This document shows, one piece after another, positions 23,465 through 32,380 of a stretch of DNA of 57,873 bases. This DNA comes from Fidelibacterota bacterium MT.SAG.2 (lineage in GTDB: Bacteria; Fidelibacterota; SORT01): assembly GCA_004402915.1 (NCBI GenBank), contig SORU01000007.1, forward strand, positions 1 through 57,873, in the 5' to 3' direction. Position 1 is the first letter of the stretch. Every line of letters begins with the position of its first letter. Under the pieces are notes generated by a model, which saw only the letters and a program-made list of their open reading frames with translations, was not told where the DNA came from and searched no databases. The translations under genes were made by a program, and so were the position numbers.

Positions 23465-24625
23465 TTAAAACCCGGTGATCTCTCTGCGTTTCTGATTATC
23501 AACGGCATCTTTTTGCGCAGAAGCGGAAGCGGCTCTAAGAGATTTAATGGCCTCTTCGCCACCCAGCTCTTTTACTGTACGATAGACTTCATCGAAAAGA
23601 ATATAATTATCAACATCATACATCAATTCGATAAGATCCAGCACTACATTGGGATTATTTATCTTTCTCAAATTTTCAATTGCATTACGCCGTACAAGCG
23701 GGCTGAGGTCTTTATCCCTCGCTATTTTCACGAGTGTAGGCGCAGCCCGGACGTCACCAACCTCTCCGAGAGCTTTAGTAAGAGCGTTTGTCAGGCTCTG
23801 ATATTCTTGCCGCCCTTGTTGAAACGCCTCTAATAGAAGCAGAATGACCTGGGCGTCCTTTATGTCAGCAACGGCATTCAGAGCAAAATCGCGTACCTGC
23901 GCCTGACTTCGCGGGTCGTTCATCATTTCCAAGAGAAACGGAACTAAATTCGGGTCTTTCTTTTTGCCGAGTATCTCAATTGCGCGACTACGAATGGCAA
24001 TGTCCGTATCAGCGTCTTTTGCGATAGACATCAGTGCGGGAACAACTCTATCATCTCCAAGACTTCCAAGCGTTTCGGATACGGTTTTTGATACCAGATA
24101 GAGATCCTCCTTGCTGGATTGAAGCGCATCCATCAATGCCTCAATGGAGGCTATATCACTTGTATTCGCCATCGCACGAAGGAGGGCATCCCGGAGAACC
24201 GCATATCGCTTTCTGCTTCCGGCAAGACCTTCTTTGAGCGCGTTGACGGCATTCGGATCGCCGGTCTCTCCTAATGCGTTTGCGATAGATACATAGAATT
24301 CGATATTAAGCTCGGAGAGTTCGCCTAATCCTTTGATAAGAGCGAGATTAGCCTCAGGATGATTAGCCCGTGACAGGGCAACTGCCGCCGCCGTTCGCAC
24401 ATCTGTATTTACCTTCGGGTCCTGAAAAGTTTGGATGAGTGTATTCAGACCCTCTTCTTTTCCATCTCTGAATCTCTCGAGCGCTTTATCAACCTGTCCC
24501 TCGTTTGTCGCGCTCTCTCCGCTTCCACCGCCGCCTCCAAAAAGGAAGCATCCCTGAAGAAGTGTAGCAATGAGAGAGATAAAGATATAATTTCGAATTG
24601 TTGATGTCGGTTTAGCTAAAATCAT
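23465..24625 (-). CDS. HEAT-repeat lipoprotein
   Basis: Lipobox LLQGC; repeated 30-35 aa helical units (VRTAAAVALSRANHPEANLAL..., IAIRSRAIEILGKKKDPNLVPFL...). Confidence 0.85.
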   Translation of the reverse strand: MILAKPTSTIRNYIFISLIATLLQGCFLFGGGGGSGESATNEGQVDKALERFRDGKEEGLNTLIQTFQDPKVNTDVRTAAAVALSRANHPEANLALIKGLGELSELNIEFYVSIANALGETGDPNAVNALKEGLAGSRKRYAVLRDALLRAMANTSDIASIEALMDALQSSKEDLYLVSKTVSETLGSLGDDRVVPALMSIAKDADTDIAIRSRAIEILGKKKDPNLVPFLLEMMNDPRSQAQVRDFALNAVADIKDAQVILLLLEAFQQGRQEYQSLTNALTKALGEVGDVRAAPTLVKIARDKDLSPLVRRNAIENLRKINNPNVVLDLIELMYDVDNYILFDEVYRTVKELGGEEAIKSLRAASASAQKDAVDNQKRREITGF

Positions 24626-24679
24626 ATTTCGCAGTTAAATGACCATCCTAAAATTATAAAAATCTGTGTAAGTAATTGT

Positions 24680-24708
24680 AAAGTAACAACTTTTTGCAGC
24701 TTTGTCAA
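24680..24708 (-). promoter_or_regulatory. Candidate sigma70-type promoter for the HEAT lipoprotein gene
   Basis: On the minus strand TTGACA (24708-24703), 17-nt spacer, TACTTT (24685-24680). Confidence 0.4.
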
Positions 24709-24731
24709 GACTATAATAGAAATTATATCTT

Positions 24732-25478
24732 TTAAACGCCTTTCCAATAACAGAGAGAGAGTTCTTTTCCGTCAAATGAAGCGTAGGTAAAATGAGTTAT
24801 CCAATCGCCCAAATTAATATAAGTTTTGCTCTCTTCAACCAGCAGATCCGGTTCATGTATATGCCCTAAAATTACAGAATCAAACCCTTCTGCGAATTTA
24901 CCGCGAGCAAATTCCTGAAGCAGTTTCTTTCGATCAGAAATATAACTGTCAGAAATTGGATTCTGCTGGCTTGACTTGGATAATAGCTTCGCGAGCCTTA
25001 TTCCAAGGTCAGGATGGAGCATCCGGAAGAGCCATTTCGCTACCGGATTCCGGAAGAGCGCTTTCATAGTGTTGTAGCCGCGGTCTTTCTTAAATAGTCC
25101 GTCGCCGTGCGCTATGAAGAATTTTCTTCCTTCAATCAGAATCTCAAATGAGCCGTCGTGAATATTTACTCCAACATTTTCTTCGAGGTATTTGCCGAGC
25201 CAGAGGTCGTGATTTCCTGAACAGTAATGGACTTCAACTCCATTGTCCACTGCGGTGGCGATGGATCCGAGAATCCGGGGGTCGGTCTGAGGAATTGAGT
25301 GCTTATACTCGAACCAGAAATCGAAGAGATCGCCAACTATGAAAAGTCTTTTCCCATGTTCGGAAACATAATTGATGAATTCTACGACTTTTTCGTTCCG
25401 GTCACGCTCCTGTTCATATGCTCCTGCAATGAGATGAGCATCGGAGAAAAAGTAAGTATTTTTGTTATCTTCTGACAT
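24732..25478 (-). CDS. lpxH: UDP-2,3-diacylglucosamine diphosphatase (LpxH-like metallophosphoesterase)
   Basis: FFSDAHL, VGDLFDFWFEY, CSGNHDLWLG, ILGHIHEPDL metallophosphoesterase motifs. Confidence 0.85.
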   Translation of the reverse strand: MSEDNKNTYFFSDAHLIAGAYEQERDRNEKVVEFINYVSEHGKRLFIVGDLFDFWFEYKHSIPQTDPRILGSIATAVDNGVEVHYCSGNHDLWLGKYLEENVGVNIHDGSFEILIEGRKFFIAHGDGLFKKDRGYNTMKALFRNPVAKWLFRMLHPDLGIRLAKLLSKSSQQNPISDSYISDRKKLLQEFARGKFAEGFDSVILGHIHEPDLLVEESKTYINLGDWITHFTYASFDGKELSLCYWKGV

Positions 25479-25564
25479 AACTGAATCCGCAAAAGATAAG
25501 TCCTAAACGGAATAAATACAATAGTATACTGAATCTGACTTATTGATACCTGTTGTAGTAAAAC

Positions 25565-26947
25565 TTATTTAACCAAAAGCATTTTACCGCTCTCCAAACC
25601 TTCGGAGGTTTTAAGCGTATAAATATAAACTCCTGAGGCAACTCTCTCTCCGGACCAAACGTACGTATGTTCACCGGCACTATGAAATCCGCTCGCAACG
25701 ATTTCAATTAACTCGCCTCTAATGTTATAAACGTTGAGATTGATGTCGGCTGATTCGGATAAGTAAAAATTAATGTTTGTAGAGGGATTAAACGGGTTAG
25801 GATAATTCCCCAATAAACTAAGTCTGCGGAGCGGTATTGTATTATCTACGTCGATTCCGATAGGAATGCGGTTGAAATTCAGGATGGTCAATCTGCCTTC
25901 AAGGTCGCTTGCGAAGACCATTCCGTTCTGAGTGTACTGATAAACACCCCAATTCCCATTGAATTCTGCAGCTTCACCGGGAGGATATGTATCGTAATGC
26001 GCAATTTTGGTTGGATTACTCGGATCGCTAATATCAACTATATAAATTCCCGACTGATAATGACTGATAAATAGAAGATCGTCCATTACTTGCGCATTAT
26101 GAGCAAGACGACTCGAACCGAGCCATTCGCCTACCATAGTGATGTTACTATAATCTGAGACATCCCATATCTTAACCGTCTTATCGGGAGTTTCTTCCGT
26201 AGTGATCACATACTGACTATTATTAGTAGGCCAGATAGTGTGCACATATCCGGCATCGAGAATTTCGTGGCGTACCATCAGGTTCGGATTTGACTTATCA
26301 GACAGATCCCAGATACTGAATGTATGGTTATTGCCTTCAGCAAGATAAACGGTGTCATTCCTTGCGAAAAGATCGTGAACTGATTTGCCGTTAAAACTGC
26401 CTGCAAACAGAGGGAGTTCAGGATCACTCAGATCGAATATTGTGACACGATTAGATAAATTACCTTCTAAATAAGCAAATCCCATAGATGTGTCTATGCT
26501 GATATTATGGGAACGCATGTTCCCTAACGTGTCTATCGGAAAGTATCCTACAACAGAAACACTACCGGGCAGGTATTGAAGGTCGAATACACTTAAACCG
26601 GCATTGTCACCTGTGTTTTCTGATACGGCGTAAGCATAATGCTTATAAGTTTTAATATCCCTGTGATAATAGCCGTCATTTTCTGTCGGTCCGGGAACAA
26701 TAGTCACTACCTGCATATTATTCGTGTTTACTACAGCGATACCATTTAAAACACCCATCAGCGCGTATTCCGTGCCGTCATCTCCAGTCCAGCCCCATAC
26801 GTCAGAACCTCCGACAGAGTCGCCTCGAAATATAGTTGTCGGAAATTGAAACACCTCGACCCTTTCAAATACTGCCGTCGAGGACAGCCCAGAATAATCA
26901 CTCAATGCCCATAGGAATAAGATCATAAAGAGTAACGTTTTTTTCAT
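25565..26947 (-). CDS. LVIVD-repeat / choice-of-anchor-B-like secreted protein with type IX secretion C-terminal sorting domain
   Basis: Signal peptide; repeated 'VFDLSDPELP / IVDISDPSNPT' units; C-terminal LLGNYPNPFNPSTNINFYLSESADINLNVYNIRGE...SGVYIYTLKTSEGLESGKMLLVK. Confidence 0.88.
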   Translation of the reverse strand: MKKTLLFMILFLWALSDYSGLSSTAVFERVEVFQFPTTIFRGDSVGGSDVWGWTGDDGTEYALMGVLNGIAVVNTNNMQVVTIVPGPTENDGYYHRDIKTYKHYAYAVSENTGDNAGLSVFDLQYLPGSVSVVGYFPIDTLGNMRSHNISIDTSMGFAYLEGNLSNRVTIFDLSDPELPLFAGSFNGKSVHDLFARNDTVYLAEGNNHTFSIWDLSDKSNPNLMVRHEILDAGYVHTIWPTNNSQYVITTEETPDKTVKIWDVSDYSNITMVGEWLGSSRLAHNAQVMDDLLFISHYQSGIYIVDISDPSNPTKIAHYDTYPPGEAAEFNGNWGVYQYTQNGMVFASDLEGRLTILNFNRIPIGIDVDNTIPLRRLSLLGNYPNPFNPSTNINFYLSESADINLNVYNIRGELIEIVASGFHSAGEHTYVWSGERVASGVYIYTLKTSEGLESGKMLLVK

Positions 26948-27039
26948 ATTCTATGCTCCGATCGGTTCTGCGATCATTTTTTACTTAATAATTACTCTCA
27001 AGATAATCTTAACAGGTTAAATGTCAAATTATATGAGTA

Positions 27040-28152
27040 TCAAGCTCTTTGCAATTTGCTTCTTTTGGGAGGAGTGGCTGCTTTCAGCTGCCCGCATCCC
27101 GCGGCGATGTCTATACCACGCCTCATCCGGACAGTTGTTACTATTCCGGCACTGTTCAACAGATCTTTAAAAGTTTTTATCCTATTTCCAGAAGAAGGCA
27201 ATCCTTTGTAATTCTCGGTCGGATTAAGAGGGATAACGTTCAAATGGCAAGGAATTCCTTTTAAAAGACGGACAAGATTATTAGCCGTCTCTTCGGAATC
27301 GTTAACACCATCTATCAACGCCCACTCAAAAGTGATCCTTCTTCCGGTTTTTTTATAATAATTTCTGCATGATCGAATAAGTTCTGACAGTTCCCATTTT
27401 GAAGCTGCTTTTATAAGGTTCTGTCGCTCTGCATCGTTTGTTCCGTGAAGCGATACTGCGAGACCGACCTGAATTTTTTCCTCCGCAAGTCTGTTTATTC
27501 CTTCAATGATACCAATAGTCGAAATTGTGACTTTTCTCGCCGCGATAGACAATAATTTCGGGTCTATGATGGTTCTGACCGCTGACATCAGATTGTCATA
27601 GTTATGCATCGGCTCCCCCATTCCCATAAAAACGATATTAGATAATCGTTTACCCGAATTGCGCATAACTACAGCTGTGTGAATTACTTGCGCTATTATC
27701 TCTCCGTGAGATAAGTTTCGGACAAAACCCATTTGTCCGGTAGCGCAAAAGGTGCAACCCACTGCGCAGCCCGCCTGTGTTGAGATACACGCCGTCGCTC
27801 GCTTGTCGTATTTCATCAGGACGGTTTCTATAAGAGAACCGTCCAAGAGTTTGAAAAGCCATTTTTGTGTGAATCCGTCGTTAGATTTGATATGCTTTTC
27901 GATCTCCAAACCTTTGAATATGTAATTCGAGTTTAGATGATCACGCACGGAGGCAGGCACGTTTTTCATTTCATCAATATTTCCCGCATAATTTTTGTAG
28001 AGCCATTCGAGGATCTGTTCCACTCTGTAAGAAGGCTGCTCGAGATCGGAAACTATTTCGGCGAGATCTTCCCGGGAAAGGTCGTATATATTCTGTTTTA
28101 CTTTCTTGTTCATCGTTGAGTTTAAGTTGTTCAATCTATTCTCTTTTTGCAA
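27040..28152 (-). CDS. rlmN: 23S rRNA (adenine2503-C2)/tRNA methyltransferase RlmN
   Basis: CISTQAGCAVGCTFCATGQMGFVRNLSHGEI, VFMGMGEPMHNYDN; radical SAM CxxxCxxC. Confidence 0.97.
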   Translation of the reverse strand: MQKENRLNNLNSTMNKKVKQNIYDLSREDLAEIVSDLEQPSYRVEQILEWLYKNYAGNIDEMKNVPASVRDHLNSNYIFKGLEIEKHIKSNDGFTQKWLFKLLDGSLIETVLMKYDKRATACISTQAGCAVGCTFCATGQMGFVRNLSHGEIIAQVIHTAVVMRNSGKRLSNIVFMGMGEPMHNYDNLMSAVRTIIDPKLLSIAARKVTISTIGIIEGINRLAEEKIQVGLAVSLHGTNDAERQNLIKAASKWELSELIRSCRNYYKKTGRRITFEWALIDGVNDSEETANNLVRLLKGIPCHLNVIPLNPTENYKGLPSSGNRIKTFKDLLNSAGIVTTVRMRRGIDIAAGCGQLKAATPPKRSKLQRA

Positions 28153-28210
28153 GGAATTACTAATTGTTAGTTTATATACAGAAATGAATCGTAAAAAATG
28201 ATAACTTTAC

Positions 28211-28239
28211 TTGACATCAATGCGTATAAGAGCTATATA
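28211..28239 (+). promoter_or_regulatory. Candidate sigma70-type promoter upstream of msrP
   Basis: TTGACA (28211-28216), 17-nt spacer, TATATA (28234-28239). Confidence 0.55.
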
Positions 28240-28269
28240 TTGAAAATATCGTAACAAGGAGCATATTGA

Positions 28270-29163
28270 TTGGTAAAAATCAGTTCATCAGAAATAACAC
28301 CTGAAGAAGTATATCTTGACCGAAGAAAATTCATGAAAGGTTTGGGAGCTATCGCAGCCGTTGGACTGATCTCTCCTTCCTCGGTCCTGCCTAAAAATTT
28401 TAGCGGCGGGGAGGAACTCACCTCTTTCAAATCGATAACTCATTATAATAATTTCTATGAATTTTCTACAGATAAGGAGGAGGTAGCGGAGCTTTCGGAG
28501 GCTCTGACCACTTCTCCGTGGGCGGTAGAGGTAACAGGATTAGTAGAAAAACCTGGTAAATTCAGTGTTGATGATCTGAAAAGCAGATATACTCAAGAGG
28601 AGCGCATTTACAGGCTTAGATGTGTCGAAGGATGGTCTATGGTCATTCCCTGGACCGGTTTTCCCGTTGCTTCGCTTCTAAAAGATGTGCAGCCGACTCC
28701 GAAGGCGAAGTTCGTAAAAATGACTACATTGATGCGTCCGTCGGAAATGAAAGGTCAAAAGAGTTGGTGGTACGAATGGCCCTATGTCGAAGGGTTACGG
28801 CTTGATGAAGCGATGAACAATCTTACCCTGTTCGCGACAGGCTTATACGGTAAGGATCTGCCGAATCAGAACGGCGCCCCCATACGTCTCGTGGTTCCAT
28901 GGAAGTATGGCTTTAAGAGCATCAAGTCAATTGTGAAGATAGAATTGGTCGAAGAGATGCCGACATCTCTCTGGATGAAAGCCGCGCCGTCCGAATATGG
29001 CTTTTATTCGAACGTAAATCCGGAAGTACCTCACCCGCGTTGGTCACAGAAAACCGAGCGGAGGATTGGAGAGTTCAGAAGAAGGAGAACATTGATGTTC
29101 AACGGATATGAAGAGGAGGTAAGTTCTCTTTATACAGGAATGGACCTGAAAAAACTCTTTTGA
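28270..29163 (+). CDS. msrP: Protein-methionine-sulfoxide reductase catalytic subunit MsrP (YedY, molybdopterin)
   Basis: LDRRKFMKGLGAIAAVG twin-arginine-like signal (RR); YRLRCVEGWSMVIPWTGFP molybdopterin-binding segment; adjacent msrQ. Confidence 0.95.
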   Translation: MVKISSSEITPEEVYLDRRKFMKGLGAIAAVGLISPSSVLPKNFSGGEELTSFKSITHYNNFYEFSTDKEEVAELSEALTTSPWAVEVTGLVEKPGKFSVDDLKSRYTQEERIYRLRCVEGWSMVIPWTGFPVASLLKDVQPTPKAKFVKMTTLMRPSEMKGQKSWWYEWPYVEGLRLDEAMNNLTLFATGLYGKDLPNQNGAPIRLVVPWKYGFKSIKSIVKIELVEEMPTSLWMKAAPSEYGFYSNVNPEVPHPRWSQKTERRIGEFRRRRTLMFNGYEEEVSSLYTGMDLKKLF

Positions 29164-29780
29164 TTAGATTCTTCAAACCGGCGGTACACATTTTATGCTC
29201 TGTACCGTTTTTTTTACTGATTTCGGATTGGTTGAATGATGCGCTGACAGCAAATCCTATCCAATACCTTACGCTCACGACAGGAAAGACAGCACTGATA
29301 TTATTGACCCTGAGCATTTCGGTTACACCTATCATGTTCTTAACGGGCAAAAGATTCCTTAATCCCGCTCGCAAGTTGCTCGGTTTATACGCAGCGTCAT
29401 ATGCCACTCTGCATTTCAGTGTATTCGTCGGGCTTGATTACTTTTTCGATTGGGAGCTCATAAAAGATGCTATATTCGAAAAACCTTACGTGTTAGTGGG
29501 TTTCAGTGCGTTCACTATTCTATCACTGATGGCAATTACTTCTACCAAAGGGTGGAAGAGAAGGCTGAAGAAAAAATGGAAACCGTTACATCGATTTGTA
29601 TATCTGTCAGCTTTTCTCGTTACCCTCCATTATATTTGGCTGGTGAAATCGGATATACGCGAACCGCTGGTTTATGGAACGATCATGGGGATATTTTTAC
29701 TTTTAAGAATTCCGGTCATTAAAAATGTTATTACGAAATTCAAAAACAGAAATAATTCAGCTCAGACAGCAGAAGTATAG
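29160..29780 (+). CDS. msrQ: MsrQ/YedZ heme membrane subunit
   Basis: Multi-TM protein with LGLYAASYATLHF, WKRRLKKKWKPLHRFVYLSAFLVTLHYIW. Confidence 0.94.
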   Translation: MIRFFKPAVHILCSVPFFLLISDWLNDALTANPIQYLTLTTGKTALILLTLSISVTPIMFLTGKRFLNPARKLLGLYAASYATLHFSVFVGLDYFFDWELIKDAIFEKPYVLVGFSAFTILSLMAITSTKGWKRRLKKKWKPLHRFVYLSAFLVTLHYIWLVKSDIREPLVYGTIMGIFLLLRIPVIKNVITKFKNRNNSAQTAEV

Positions 29781-29836
29781 GGCAACCGAATCACCGTTAA
29801 TTTTTAACTGCAAACGCTACGGATCAGGAGAAGTTC

Positions 29837-30253
29837 ATGAAGGTATATCTAAAACAAATTGATAATTTTTCGCTTGCCGCGAAAGGTGAGTCCAACCATT
29901 TGATCGCGATCGACGAAAGAGTCGAAGACGGCGGTAACGGATCAGCTACAGGTCCGATGGAACTGTTATTGATTTCGGTGGCGAGCTGCTCCGCGATGGA
30001 TGTAATATCAATATTGAAGAAACGCCGAGTGGAGGAACTAAAGTTGGAGATTGAGGTCGAAGCTAAGCGAAGGGAAGAATATCCCCGGATATTTACCGAT
30101 ATTCATCTGAAATATATTGTAACCGGAAAAGATATCAGAGAAAAGGATGTTGCGCGCGCTATTCAACTTTCCGAGGATAAGTATTGTTCTGCGATCGCCA
30201 TGGTGAAGAACAGTGCCAAGATGTCTTCTGAATATGTGTTGAAAAACCGTTAA
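29837..30253 (+). CDS. OsmC family peroxiredoxin-like protein
   Basis: GPMELLLISVASCSAMDVISILKKRR and C-terminal 'EDKYCSAIAMVKNSAKMSSEY' with two conserved Cys. Confidence 0.93.
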   Translation: MKVYLKQIDNFSLAAKGESNHLIAIDERVEDGGNGSATGPMELLLISVASCSAMDVISILKKRRVEELKLEIEVEAKRREEYPRIFTDIHLKYIVTGKDIREKDVARAIQLSEDKYCSAIAMVKNSAKMSSEYVLKNR

Positions 30254-31275
30254 TTTTTCGGTTTACTAAAATCCTCACCGACAACGGCAATAACATCAGA
30301 GTTTGATATGGTCAGTTCATTGCCGATTTCCCCAAATTTCTTTTTGATATAACCGAGACCTATCTGCTTACCAAGCTCGAACGAAAAAACCGAGCTTGTC
30401 AATTCACCGACGATCCTGTTATCACTTAGCAGGTCAATTTTCCCACTGATATCTATCTCTCCCGACAAATGAATTCGCCGAAGTTGTCTCGACACTTTAT
30501 CATAGGTATCCATTCGGGCGATCACTTCCTGTCCGATATAACATCCTTTGGAAAATGATACGCTGTTTGCCAATCCGGCTTCTAAGGGATTGGCTTTAGA
30601 ACTGATCTCATATCCGTACCGCGGGATACCCCACTCGACTCTTCGTATATTCCATGCCTCGCGCCCGGCAGGACTGACCCCTGACCCGAGTAAATCCTGC
30701 CAAATTTCAGCAGGTTCGTTTTTCACAAGCATGAAGAGCGATTCATTGTCAGAAAAAAGGATCGTGCCTTCGAAATCGGGAACTATTTTAGCAGGATCTT
30801 TGCCATACAAGGCAAAAAGACCGTAATTCCCTGATTGGTCGCTGATCTCCAAATCCTCTGAAAAATGGTATTTCGTAAGCCATTCGGTAATGGTCTTTCC
30901 ATTTCCTTCGCTGCAGATCAACGTCAAACCGCCGTCCTCGGCAAGCACCGTCACAACATCTATGAAACGTCCGTCGGCGTTGGTCAGAGAAGAGGTAATG
31001 ATTTGATTTTCATCAAGATTAAAAATATCATTAGCCGACATTTTATGCAGAAATTCTTTTGAATCTTTGCCGGACAAACGCACAACCCCGTTGTCGGAAA
31101 AATCTATCAGTACGGTTTTTTCTTTAAATGCCTTATACTCTTCAATAACAGAACCATAGTCGTTTGCGATCAGCCAGCCGTTCGACTCGATCATATTTGC
31201 GTTTAGAGATAAAGCCTCTTGATGAATTATTGTATTTTTAGGAGCAATATCTTTTTCAATCAGTGTGTCGTTCAT
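30250..31275 (-). CDS. YgfZ/GcvT-domain folate-binding protein
   Basis: KGCYIGQEVIARMDTYDKVSRQLRRI (YgfZ signature K-G-C-Y-x-G-Q-E). Confidence 0.9.
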   Translation of the reverse strand: MNDTLIEKDIAPKNTIIHQEALSLNANMIESNGWLIANDYGSVIEEYKAFKEKTVLIDFSDNGVVRLSGKDSKEFLHKMSANDIFNLDENQIITSSLTNADGRFIDVVTVLAEDGGLTLICSEGNGKTITEWLTKYHFSEDLEISDQSGNYGLFALYGKDPAKIVPDFEGTILFSDNESLFMLVKNEPAEIWQDLLGSGVSPAGREAWNIRRVEWGIPRYGYEISSKANPLEAGLANSVSFSKGCYIGQEVIARMDTYDKVSRQLRRIHLSGEIDISGKIDLLSDNRIVGELTSSVFSFELGKQIGLGYIKKKFGEIGNELTISNSDVIAVVGEDFSKPKN

Positions 31276-32228
31276 TCTTTATTAACCGTTTCACCTTTCA
31301 ATACGGGAACGTACAGGAAGTCACCCGCTTTTATTGTATGAATATTTTTTATTTCGTTGATCTCAATAAGCAGATCGAGATTGGAATTATATCTGCTTGA
31401 TATTTTTGATAACGCCTCTCCGGACGATATTTTATGCAGGAGAACCATGGTTGCATTATTAGGGATCAAAAGCGTTTGACCGATCTTAATTGAATTGGCA
31501 TTTTCTAAAGAATTTACCATCATCAGCTCTGCGGTTTTAGAATCATGCTCCTTGGCTAATGTGGATAAATTGTCACCACTTTTTATCTTATAATATATGA
31601 ATCCCAATCCTTCATCGGTCTTCAGTTCCTTTGGTTCTTCGAGATTTGTCGTCGCTTCCGCTATTTCATCAGATTCAGTCGGTGCCGGTTTACTAATTCG
31701 CGATTCCACTTGATTGAATGAAGCGAGTGGTCGTTCCATCTCTTTCACCAGACTGTCAGTCTTCTCGCTCGGTTCGCCGAGCACTGGTTCGATAGTGTCG
31801 GTATCGATCGCTTTTGTTATAACGGTATCAACAATAGTTGGGAGATTAGCTTCAATAGTGATTTCATCTTCGGTTTGAACTACTTTGGCAGATTCGGCGG
31901 CAGCTATCTTCATCCTTTGTTGAGCCTCCAATTCGCGTAAACGACTCTGGACTTTCATGAAAAATCCACGCCATTCATTCGGATTAGATTTATATTTATC
32001 AAGCATACGGTCAATTTTTTGCTTAGATAGATTGTTTTCATCGAGATATACTTCGACTCTTGCGTCTTTTTCTGCCAAACCGCGCTCAGATTCATAAATA
32101 AGAGAGATCTGGACATACGCCTCAACTAATTTTTTTTCGGGAATTTCAGCGACGCCCTTTTCTTCATTGGAGCAATTTGTCACCAATAATGCCATAAAAA
32201 TGAAAAATAATAGAGCTAATCGTTTCAT
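31272..32228 (-). CDS. LysM-domain lipoprotein
   Basis: Lipobox LVTNC; two LysM repeats (IYYKIKSGDNLSTLAKEHDSKTAELMMVNSLENANSIKIGQTLLIPN; LLHKISSGEALSKISSRYNSNLDLLIEINEIKNIHTIKAGDFLYVP). Confidence 0.9.
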   Translation of the reverse strand: MKRLALLFFIFMALLVTNCSNEEKGVAEIPEKKLVEAYVQISLIYESERGLAEKDARVEVYLDENNLSKQKIDRMLDKYKSNPNEWRGFFMKVQSRLRELEAQQRMKIAAAESAKVVQTEDEITIEANLPTIVDTVITKAIDTDTIEPVLGEPSEKTDSLVKEMERPLASFNQVESRISKPAPTESDEIAEATTNLEEPKELKTDEGLGFIYYKIKSGDNLSTLAKEHDSKTAELMMVNSLENANSIKIGQTLLIPNNATMVLLHKISSGEALSKISSRYNSNLDLLIEINEIKNIHTIKAGDFLYVPVLKGETVNKE

Positions 32229-32305
32229 CTATACGTATCATAAGATAGTAGAAGACATTAATCAAGTATTTGTAAGGAAGAACACAGCAATTTTAAGATG
32301 AGTTA

Positions 32306-32334
32306 TTGACATTATACGTGGCAGCAAATAAATT
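32306..32334 (+). promoter_or_regulatory. Candidate sigma70-type promoter
   Basis: TTGACA (32306-32311), 17-nt spacer, TAAATT (32329-32334). Confidence 0.5.
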
Positions 32335-32380
32335 TAGAGGCAGCAACTTTGACGATAAGAATTGATTGGATGGATGAATT

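Noticed and set aside
30250-30253. 4-nt convergent overlap of the OsmC and YgfZ genes as an antisense regulatory element
   Set aside because: Short convergent stop-codon overlaps are common in compact genomes; no further signal seen.
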